This document shows, piece after piece, positions 5,786-11,745 of a stretch of DNA of 11,745 nucleotides. Origin of the DNA: an uncultured Candidatus Melainabacteria bacterium (lineage in GTDB: Bacteria > Cyanobacteriota > Vampirovibrionia > Gastranaerophilales > Gastranaerophilaceae); assembly GCA_934675695.1 (NCBI GenBank), contig CAKURN010000018.1, forward strand, positions 1-11,745, written 5' to 3'. Position 1 is the stretch's first letter. Every line of letters begins with the position of its first letter. Made by a program: the position numbers and the translations under genes. Under the pieces are notes generated by a model. The model did not search any database, was not told where the DNA came from, and worked only from the letters and a program-made list of their open reading frames with translations.

Positions 5786-6778
5786 TTATTTTGAACGAGA
5801 TAATTTGAATTTGTGATTGTCCAGTTCTTCTTTTTTGTTTCCTAGCATTATTTTTTCTGCTTCTTCTAGGATTTTTACTATTGTATAACCGTTTTCGCCG
5901 TCTGAGCGTGGAGTTTTGTCGTTTTTGATACAATTTAAGAAATGTTGGCATTCCAGTTTCAATGGTTCGATTTCCAGATAATCAAACACTTCTATGTCTT
6001 TTTGAGAATTTTTCTTGTTGTCAAAAACTTTCAACTTGCCTTCTTGTATTGTGTCATCTAAAATAGCTGTCGCTTTTTCCCCACGAACAAGAAGCGTAAC
6101 ACGTTTTTGCGGGTGAATCCAAGAATCAGAAACATGACCTATAACGCCATCTTCAAATTGAATTGTTATATGTGTAATATCGCAAATATTTTCAAATTCG
6201 CAACAAGCACCTACTGCATTCAATACTTTAATTGGTTTTTTGCCTGTAACATGTGCAATCATAGAAACATCATGAGGTGCTAAATCCCACATTACGCTTC
6301 TATCGTTTTTGAAGTAGTTTATGTTTAATCTATCAGATTGAACGTATTTTATTTCCCCTAAAACACCTTCTGCAATAAGCATTTTCAAACGGTTTACTGC
6401 CGGATGATACAACAATAAATGTCCAACAAGAAGTTTTACATTCATTTTTTCAGCAAGTTCTTTCAAAATTAAAGTTTCATTTGCTGAAGTAGAAATAGGT
6501 TTTTCTACATAAACGTGTTTTCCTTTTTCAAGAGCCATTTTAACAAGTTTAAAATGTGTATGCGAAGGTGTTACTATACACAGTGCTGTAATTTCGGGAT
6601 TGTTTAGAATTTCGTTAAAATCGCTTACGGTATTGACGTCTTCATAGAGTTCTTTTACCATTTTGAGATTTTCTTTATCTAAATCACACACGCTATGTAA
6701 AGCGTTCAAATTATAAAAATTGCGGACTATATTTCTGCCCCAAAGACCGCAACCTACAACGGCTACACACTTTTTCAT
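5786..6778 (-). CDS. Gfo/Idh/MocA-family NAD(P)-dependent sugar oxidoreductase
   Basis: A 330-residue protein, the normal length for the family. The N-terminal Rossmann fold starts with VAVVGCGLWGRN (G9, G11, G14), has an acidic strand end at CDLD (31-34) and IVTPSHTHF (68-76), and the family's EKP motif at 92-94, with K93 the usual catalytic/cofactor-binding Lys. The C-terminal substrate domain carries MWDLAPHDVSM (D165, H169, D170), the equivalent of the family's DxxxHxxD-like catalytic His region. Such enzymes oxidise or reduce a ring carbon of a sugar. The WDLAPHD variant recalls UDP-N-acetylhexosamine(uronate) 3-dehydrogenases of surface-glycan pathways, but the substrate cannot be fixed from sequence. 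AAGGAAG lies five bases before the ATG. It has its own strong promoter and a terminator, so it is a single-gene unit downstream of the GT-C-like gene. Confidence 0.92.
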   Translation of the reverse strand: MKKCVAVVGCGLWGRNIVRNFYNLNALHSVCDLDKENLKMVKELYEDVNTVSDFNEILNNPEITALCIVTPSHTHFKLVKMALEKGKHVYVEKPISTSANETLILKELAEKMNVKLLVGHLLLYHPAVNRLKMLIAEGVLGEIKYVQSDRLNINYFKNDRSVMWDLAPHDVSMIAHVTGKKPIKVLNAVGACCEFENICDITHITIQFEDGVIGHVSDSWIHPQKRVTLLVRGEKATAILDDTIQEGKLKVFDNKKNSQKDIEVFDYLEIEPLKLECQHFLNCIKNDKTPRSDGENGYTIVKILEEAEKIMLGNKKEELDNHKFKLSRSK

Positions 6779-6807
6779 TTAAACTTCCTTATTAACTTCT
6801 TTTCTTA

Positions 6808-6836
6808 ATTTTAATAAATACATATTTCTTAGTCAA
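6808..6836 (-). promoter_or_regulatory. Strong sigma70-type promoter of the oxidoreductase gene
   Basis: On the minus strand, TTGACT (plus 6831-6836) is followed by exactly 17 bases and TAAAAT (plus 6808-6813). Both hexamers match consensus at five of six positions. The predicted start near 6801 leaves a leader of about 22 bases that includes AAGGAAG (6784-6790). Confidence 0.75.
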
Positions 6837-6852
6837 TCAATGAGTTGAAAAA

Positions 6853-8451
6853 TCAAAATTTTATATAGTAACTTTTTGAAATAGTTGCTTGTGTTTTGAT
6901 TAATTCAAAATATTTGTTTCTGTCGTTTGAGATTTTGAAATTCACCCCGTATTCTTTCAGCCTTTCTAATATTGTTTCGTCGTCTTCATCTATGTAGTTA
7001 GTGTCTTTGTATATTTCTATCGGGTTTTTTTGTGAAAATCTATACAAATAATTGTAGTACTCGTTCATAATGTATGTTTTGTATGCGTTTGCGAAGTAGT
7101 TTTCTTTTAATGTTATAAAACCGTTTGAAAAAAGCAAAACAACAAAAAGATAAAATATGATATTGTTTTTTCTAAAATAATAACAAACCATACAAGGCAA
7201 AAGATGTAATTGAACAACGAATCTTGCCCACCAACAGATTGGGTTTAAAAATGTTGTTAAATAAATAATTCCAAAAGCTAAAAAGCCTTTTTTCTTTTTT
7301 ATCATTAAATAAATAGATAAAATGCAGCTCAATAAAAATATTCCGGAAAACAAATGCCCAAAACCTGAAATCCTGAGTTCTTCTTGTACAAAAGGCATAT
7401 CAAAATGTGTTGTAAAAGGAATTTTCCAGAAGATTGGAGGAGTTTCAGGGTTATTCATTCTAGCATCAGAAGTTGATGAAAACATTGAGCGAACAAATTT
7501 GTATAGATATGGTTTGTTTAAGAATTCTTTTGGGTTTTGACCTGTCATAAAATCTAATTTGTTATAGCCAACAGAAGGATAAAAAGGGTTTTTAAATTTT
7601 ATTAAATTTGTTCCATAAGGTTGAAAACACAATATCAAAGACGAAACAATCGTAATTAAAACGGGTTTTAAAAAGTCTTTGTTTCTTTTTAAAATCAAAT
7701 AAAAAACAACAATAACAACCGTATTCAATAAACCTGTATATTTTATTCCAATAGCTAAAATACTAGCCAATACAAAAACAACAGAATTTTTAAAAACATC
7801 TTTCTTTTTGTCTATCAAAATCAAAGAAAACATTTGCAAAATAAAAACACAATACAAACTAAAATCTGCCATTTTTGTGTTTACTTGTGTAATTAAAACA
7901 GTTAAAGTAAAAATACTTGTACCTAATAGCAAGGTTTTTAAAATCGATAGTTTTCTATTTAAAAAATAAAGGCTGTAAAAAAACGAACAAAAACAAAAAA
8001 GATAATTTATAGATTTTGTTATTTCCATATTATTGAAAATAAAATAAAAATTACTTCTCAATAGTTCTATCGCATTCGGGTAACTGCTTGCAAATACGAG
8101 ATTGTAGTATATATGGTGATTTTTTGAAAAATCTATTATTTTATCAAAAATAGGATTGTATCCCAATCTGAACAAATTTTCTAAAGTAAAATGGTAACAT
8201 CTTCCATCAAAAGACACATCAATAAAACACATAGAAAATACAAAAGCTAAAATAAAAAATATAAACAAAAGAATATTTTTTTGAAAAAAATGTCCGCTTT
8301 TGAACAAATAAATTTCTAAAATTAAAAAAGAAATCAAAACATAAAAATAATTAACGCTCAAATGAAAAATAAAACCGATATTTGATAAAGCAAAAATAGA
8401 AAAAAGAAACAATAAAATCGCAAAACTCAAATCAAAACAGTATTTTTTCAT
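6853..8451 (-). CDS. Multi-spanning membrane protein, putative GT-C-type glycosyltransferase
   Basis: A 532-residue, strongly hydrophobic protein with roughly ten to twelve predicted membrane helices, spread over about residues 8-75, 145-275 and 365-445, and a soluble C-terminal tail after about 450. The first large outer loop has the motif SFDGRCYHFTLENLFRLGYNP (D78, D82, Y86, H87), where an acidic residue in the first loop is typical of GT-C lipid-sugar-dependent transferases. A late motif, WWARFVVQLHLLP (407-419), also fits, from memory, a family of uncharacterised polysaccharide-related membrane proteins. It would act at the inner membrane, with its active loop on the outer face, transferring a sugar from a polyprenyl phosphate carrier; donor and acceptor are unknown. 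AGAGGA (8458-8463) lies six bases before the ATG. It diverges from nadE with a gap of only 39 bp. No terminator follows it, so transcripts may continue into the oxidoreductase gene. Confidence 0.75.
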   Translation of the reverse strand: MKKYCFDLSFAILLFLFSIFALSNIGFIFHLSVNYFYVLISFLILEIYLFKSGHFFQKNILLFIFFILAFVFSMCFIDVSFDGRCYHFTLENLFRLGYNPIFDKIIDFSKNHHIYYNLVFASSYPNAIELLRSNFYFIFNNMEITKSINYLFCFCSFFYSLYFLNRKLSILKTLLLGTSIFTLTVLITQVNTKMADFSLYCVFILQMFSLILIDKKKDVFKNSVVFVLASILAIGIKYTGLLNTVVIVVFYLILKRNKDFLKPVLITIVSSLILCFQPYGTNLIKFKNPFYPSVGYNKLDFMTGQNPKEFLNKPYLYKFVRSMFSSTSDARMNNPETPPIFWKIPFTTHFDMPFVQEELRISGFGHLFSGIFLLSCILSIYLMIKKKKGFLAFGIIYLTTFLNPICWWARFVVQLHLLPCMVCYYFRKNNIIFYLFVVLLFSNGFITLKENYFANAYKTYIMNEYYNYLYRFSQKNPIEIYKDTNYIDEDDETILERLKEYGVNFKISNDRNKYFELIKTQATISKSYYIKF

Positions 8452-8475
8452 TTTTCGTCCTCTTTTAAAACTTTA

Positions 8476-8490
8476 TGATAGAATTTGTGT
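8476..8490 (+). promoter_or_regulatory. Extended -10 promoter, leaderless start of nadE
   Basis: TGATAGAAT (8476-8484) is an extended -10 element followed by exactly six bases and the ATG at 8491, so transcription should begin at the start codon. There is no Shine-Dalgarno before this ATG and no good -35. On the other strand the same bases read TATCAT (8475-8480), a possible -10 for the divergent membrane-protein gene. Confidence 0.55.
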
Positions 8491-10287
8491 ATGAATAAAA
8501 TTATTTTAGCACAATTAAATCCAATTTCAGGTAATATTGAGTACAACAAAAACAAGGCTCTTGAGGCTATCAACGAAGCAAAAGAAAAAAACGCAAGTTT
8601 GATTGTTTTTCCTGAGTTGTTTTTGTTGGGTTATCCAATTGGCGATATTTTAGAAAGATATCCTTATTTGGCTGAACAATCTGAAATTGCACTCGATGAA
8701 ATAAAAGAAAAATCAAAAGACATAGCAATTTTAATAGGATATCCGGAAAGAAACAAAGAAAAATTTGGAAAACCTTATTTTAATTCTGTAGCACTTATAA
8801 AAAATCAAAAAATAGAAAAAATATTCAGAAAAACACTTCTTCCAAATTATTCTGAACACAATGACTATCGTTATTTTGAGTCTGTTGAAACAACAAAAGA
8901 AAATAAAACATTTGAGCTTGATAATAAAAAATTCGGCGTAATAATTTGTGAAGACGGTTGGAATGATTTTGAATTTTTCAAAAGAAATTTATACAAAAAC
9001 GACCCAATCTCAATAATAGCAGATGACGTTGATGTGATTTTGTGTCCTAGTGCTTCTTGTTCAAGAGTAAAAAAAGAACAATTAAAACACAATATGATGT
9101 CATACGTCTCAAAAAAACACAACGTAAAATACGTCTACATAAACCAAGTCGGTGCAAATGACGAACTCGTTTATGACGGAACAAGCAGAATGTATGATGA
9201 AAACGGTTCGCTTTGTGCAATGGCAAAGAGTTTTGAAGAAGAACTGTTTGAACTTGATTTAGATAATGAAAACAAAATAAACCCACTGCCACGCGGTTTA
9301 GAACTTACTTTAAATTCTCAAAAAGAATTTTCACTAGACCACAAACCTGATTTAGAAAGAACATATCTTGCAATAAAAACGGCAATTTCTGATTATTTTT
9401 CAAAAAATGGCTTTAAAAGAGCGGTTTTAGGGTTGTCGGGCGGTTTGGATTCTACAATTTGTGCAGTATTGTTGGCTGACGCTTTAGGAAAAGAAAACGT
9501 TTTGGGTGTTTCTATGCCATCAAAATTAACCAGCACAGAAAGCAAAACTGATGCTCAAGATTTGGCAAACAACTTAGGGATAAATTTCTTGACTGTTCCT
9601 ATAAAAGATTCCGTTGAATTGTTAAAAGAAAAATACAATACGATTTTTTCAAATATAGAAAAAAATTGGCAAAATCGCTACAAAACGACTTTTACAATAG
9701 ACAATATCCAAGCAAGAAGCAGAAGTATGATACTTTGGGGTATTGCAAACGAATTTGGGCAAACATTACCTATTGCAACTTCAGATAAATCAGAACTATA
9801 TATGGGTTATGCTACGATAAACGGTGATATGTCCGGTGGCTATGCTCCTATTGCTGATGTTGTAAAAACAAAATTATTTGCACTTGCTCGTTGGTTGAAT
9901 GAAAATAGACAAACAAAAAATGCAATTCCGGAAAGCATAATCCTAAAACCCCCGGGGGCAGAGCTTGCAATAGATCCAAAAACAGGAAACACACTTCTTG
10001 CAGAAGATGCTCTTATGCCTTATGAATTTTTAGATGAGGTCATTTGGAGGATTGAAAATTTGGGTCAATCAATAGATGATATGTTGAAAGTGGAATTTTT
10101 GTACGAAAAGAAAAATTCTCTTGATATAGAAACAAAAACAAATTGGCTTAATAAATTCTTCAAAAGACTAAATACAGCACTCTACAAATGGTATATTGTT
10201 CCGCCTTCTCCAATTGTTGATGCTCATTCAATAAACAAAATAGAATTCAAACAACCAATTATTTCTAATATAAATTATTTTAAATAA
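8491..10287 (+). CDS. nadE: Glutamine-dependent NAD+ synthetase
   Basis: A 598-residue two-domain enzyme that converts nicotinate adenine dinucleotide to NAD+ using ATP and ammonia taken from glutamine; it is the last step of NAD+ synthesis in the cytoplasm. The N-terminal nitrilase-like glutaminase (about 1-280) shows the Glu-Lys-Cys triad: E42 (VFPELFLLGYP), K114 (FRKTLLPNY) and C153 (GVIICEDGWND). The C-terminal synthetase has the ATP-pyrophosphatase loop LGLSGGLDST (SGGLDS 316-321), NIQARSR (405-411), TSDKSE (430-435) and GDMSGGYAPI (445-454). The usual PPSAEL motif reads PPGAEL (488-492 region). After MPYEFLDEVIW the protein carries an extended C-terminus ending QPIISNINYFK. I chose ATG 8491 over an in-frame TTG at 8485, because the promoter predicts an mRNA that begins at 8491. 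It shares an operon with the OmpH-like gene. Confidence 0.96.
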   Translation: MNKIILAQLNPISGNIEYNKNKALEAINEAKEKNASLIVFPELFLLGYPIGDILERYPYLAEQSEIALDEIKEKSKDIAILIGYPERNKEKFGKPYFNSVALIKNQKIEKIFRKTLLPNYSEHNDYRYFESVETTKENKTFELDNKKFGVIICEDGWNDFEFFKRNLYKNDPISIIADDVDVILCPSASCSRVKKEQLKHNMMSYVSKKHNVKYVYINQVGANDELVYDGTSRMYDENGSLCAMAKSFEEELFELDLDNENKINPLPRGLELTLNSQKEFSLDHKPDLERTYLAIKTAISDYFSKNGFKRAVLGLSGGLDSTICAVLLADALGKENVLGVSMPSKLTSTESKTDAQDLANNLGINFLTVPIKDSVELLKEKYNTIFSNIEKNWQNRYKTTFTIDNIQARSRSMILWGIANEFGQTLPIATSDKSELYMGYATINGDMSGGYAPIADVVKTKLFALARWLNENRQTKNAIPESIILKPPGAELAIDPKTGNTLLAEDALMPYEFLDEVIWRIENLGQSIDDMLKVEFLYEKKNSLDIETKTNWLNKFFKRLNTALYKWYIVPPSPIVDAHSINKIEFKQPIISNINYFK

Positions 10288-10296
10288 GGAGAAAAT

Positions 10297-10761
10297 ATGA
10301 AAAAAAATCTTTTAACTTTAGCAATGTGTTCTATCATGTTTGGTTTAGGTTTTGGAGTGAACAGTATTGCAATGAGCGAAAACGCAGCTCAAAAAGTAGC
10401 TTATGTTAATGTTGCAAAACTTCTTTCTTCTTCAAAAGCTCTAAAAGCTGCTGAAGATGCTAAAACAAAACAAACAAAAGAAATGTTGAATTGGTACGAT
10501 ACAGCAAGCCAAGATATCCAAAAACAGTCTACACCTGAATTAAAACAACAAGCAATAAAAAAATACGAAGCACAATTGACTCAAAAGAAAAAGAACATAA
10601 AAGACGCTTATGCTAAAAAAGTAAACGAAGTCGATGCACAATTGAGCAATATTATTTCTCAAAAAGCAAAAGAAATGGGCTATGATATCGTGTTTAGATC
10701 AGACGCTGTTTTGTATGGCGGAAACGATATAACTTCTTCAGTTGTGCCTCTTGTAAAATAA
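10297..10761 (+). CDS. OmpH/Skp-family periplasmic chaperone
   Basis: A 154-residue protein, close to the usual family length. A signal peptide is clear (MKKNLLTLAMCSIMFGLGFG, with cleavage near residues 25-27). The mature part starts with VAYVNVAKLLSSSKALKAA, the OmpH/Skp first strand and helix. A Lys/Gln-rich coiled-coil stretch follows (about 55-125, the tentacle helices), and it ends GYDIVFRSDAVLYGGNDIT, the family's closing strand pattern. It should trimerise in the periplasm and hold unfolded outer-membrane proteins, which supports a two-membrane envelope. The Shine-Dalgarno AAGGAG (10286-10291) overlaps the TAA of nadE, and only 9 bases separate the genes, so they are co-transcribed and probably coupled. 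I leave the gene symbol empty because divergent paralogues of this family exist. Confidence 0.9.
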   Translation: MKKNLLTLAMCSIMFGLGFGVNSIAMSENAAQKVAYVNVAKLLSSSKALKAAEDAKTKQTKEMLNWYDTASQDIQKQSTPELKQQAIKKYEAQLTQKKKNIKDAYAKKVNEVDAQLSNIISQKAKEMGYDIVFRSDAVLYGGNDITSSVVPLVK

Positions 10762-10769
10762 AAATAATC

Positions 10770-10799
10770 AAAATCGGAGTTTATGACTCCGATTTTTTT
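10770..10799 (+). terminator. Rho-independent terminator of the nadE operon, probably bidirectional
   Basis: A perfect 11-bp stem (10770-10780 with 10786-10796; core TCGGAGT pairing with ACTCCGA) has a 5-base loop and a run of seven T at 10793-10799. It starts 8 bases after the stop of the OmpH-like gene. On the minus strand the hairpin is followed by T-rich sequence, so it may also end the convergent gene, whose TAA stop (10781-10783) lies inside the loop. Confidence 0.9.
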
Positions 10800-11745
10800 G
10801 GGTTTAAATTTTTGTCCATTTTGTCTGCAAAATACGTTGTTGCAATAGGCAATATTCCATAATACACAAATGCAAACACGACAGTTGGTCTTAGGATATT
10901 TATTCCTTCGATGTATTTGTTTAGTTTTGGATTGTTTTTGTTTATGGTTTTAAAATTTTCGATAGATTTTTTTGTGCCTGTTTGAATTAATTTGTCTAGT
11001 GAACAACCAAACAATATACTGGCTGCTGTTGATAGGATATTGTTGTATATAAGGGGTCTTTTTCTTTCTTGTTTTATTTTTTTTGAATTTTTTGTATGAA
11101 AAATAGAAGCCCCTGTCAACAATACATCACCAATAACAGAAAAATCTCTTGCGATGTTGTTGCTGTTTGGACTGTGCTTTTTGGAAAAATTTTGAACAGT
11201 TTCGTTGTTTATTATTTTTGATATTCCGTTTTCAAAAAGTCCTATTTTTTTACTTGTAAAAGAAATATTTTGAAAAGAAGGAAGTTTTTCCATTCCTTTA
11301 AAAATAGCAGGATTTATTGTGTCTTTTTCTTCTTTTTTGTTAAAAAATTTATTTGCAATAACAGGTATCAATGCTACTGTTAAGTAGGATTTTGGTATAG
11401 CGGTTATCAGGTTTGTGCTTTGTTTTATTGTTTGAGTCAAAAAACTGTAGCTTTTTTTGTCAGGGTAAAAGTTTTTTAATGTATTTTGATTTAAAAAATC
11501 TTTTGGGTTTTTGTTTATTTTTTTGATTGCGTTTTCAACAGGCAAAGCTATAGTTTCTGCGAGTAGCAATTTTGCTGCAGCAGAAGAAATAGAATTTATT
11601 GAAGCGTATTTTTTGTTTTCTTTGTCTGTTTTTGGAGTCAAAGAAATCGCCAAAGGTCTTAATGCCATAGCACCAACAAAAGAAGCACCAAGAGAAAAAC
11701 TTGCACCATGGTCTGCAATTTTTTCTAGAGCATTCAGTGTTATTT
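10781..11745 (-). CDS. Lineage-type hypothetical membrane-associated protein, N-terminus beyond the window
   Basis: The reading frame is open to the right edge: 321 codons are visible with no stop. The ATG at 11668 is probably internal, because it has no Shine-Dalgarno and the 25 codons before it (ending in DHGASFSLGASFVGA) read as ordinary protein that runs smoothly into MALRPLAISLTPKTDKENKK. From memory, proteins with TPKTDKENKK after a Gly/Ala-rich stretch are a recurrent uncharacterised family in gut Gastranaerophilales. Hydrophobic segments include LTVALIPVIANKFF, VIGDVLLTGASIF, ILSTAASILFG and a C-terminal TVVFAFVYYGILPIATTYF, so it is probably membrane-associated. No catalytic motif is visible. 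The last codons (KKSES) and the stop lie within the terminator hairpin. Function unknown. Confidence 0.85.
   Translation of the reverse strand, partial: ITLNALEKIADHGASFSLGASFVGAMALRPLAISLTPKTDKENKKYASINSISSAAAKLLLAETIALPVENAIKKINKNPKDFLNQNTLKNFYPDKKSYSFLTQTIKQSTNLITAIPKSYLTVALIPVIANKFFNKKEEKDTINPAIFKGMEKLPSFQNISFTSKKIGLFENGISKIINNETVQNFSKKHSPNSNNIARDFSVIGDVLLTGASIFHTKNSKKIKQERKRPLIYNNILSTAASILFGCSLDKLIQTGTKKSIENFKTINKNNPKLNKYIEGINILRPTVVFAFVYYGILPIATTYFADKMDKNLNPKKSES

Noticed and set aside
5709..5951. 80-codon minus-strand open frame rich in Lys and Arg near the oxidoreductase gene end
   Set aside because: It overlaps the well-supported oxidoreductase gene in another frame and runs through its terminator; the basic composition is a frame artefact.
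9047..9292. 81-codon minus-strand open frame inside nadE
   Set aside because: It is fully contained in a strongly supported gene on the other strand and shows no motif or ribosome site.
1..11745. CRISPR arrays, tRNA or rRNA genes, insertion sequences, integrase or attachment sites
   Set aside because: I saw no direct-repeat array, cloverleaf-like stretch, transposase motif or duplicated flank anywhere in the window.

Overview
The window is very AT-rich. It carries parts or all of ten protein-coding genes and no RNA gene, CRISPR array or insertion sequence that I can see. A type IV pilin-like N-terminus, an OmpH/Skp-type periplasmic chaperone and envelope sugar genes point to a bacterium with two membranes. 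The partial protein at the right edge (motif TPKTDKENKK) resembles, from memory, a family common in gut Gastranaerophilales (Vampirovibrionia/Melainabacteria). That lineage is my best guess, by inference only.

Layout. (1) Positions 1-116, minus strand: the N-terminus of a prepilin-like protein, cut by the window edge. Positions 117-277: a divergent control region holding a perfect 10-bp inverted repeat and a smaller palindrome. (2) Positions 278-1484, plus strand: a small XRE-type regulator followed by a tail-anchored protein with a DUF4145-like N-terminal domain, the least familiar pair in the window. (3) Positions 5606 down to 1487, minus strand: a three-gene operon of a large TPR protein, a membrane-anchored TPR protein and a double-GAF-like diguanylate cyclase whose GTG start overlaps the preceding stop by one base. 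(4) Positions 8451 down to 5786, minus strand: a multi-spanning GT-C-like membrane protein, then a Gfo/Idh/MocA oxidoreductase with its own strong promoter and a terminator; both fit surface glycan synthesis. (5) Positions 8491-10761, plus strand: glutamine-dependent NAD+ synthetase and an OmpH-like chaperone in one operon, ended by a strong hairpin. (6) Positions 10781 to the right edge, minus strand: a lineage-type hypothetical protein that stays open through the edge.

The regulatory signals are the most interesting part. Two genes (the DUF4145-like gene and nadE) lack a Shine-Dalgarno sequence and share an extended -10 element, TGNTAGAAT, placed exactly six bases before ATG. This predicts leaderless mRNAs. 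The other genes mostly have recognisable Shine-Dalgarno sequences, so the genome appears to use both initiation modes. The inverted repeat at 159-190 overlaps a putative pilin promoter next to the XRE regulator gene and is a good operator candidate.
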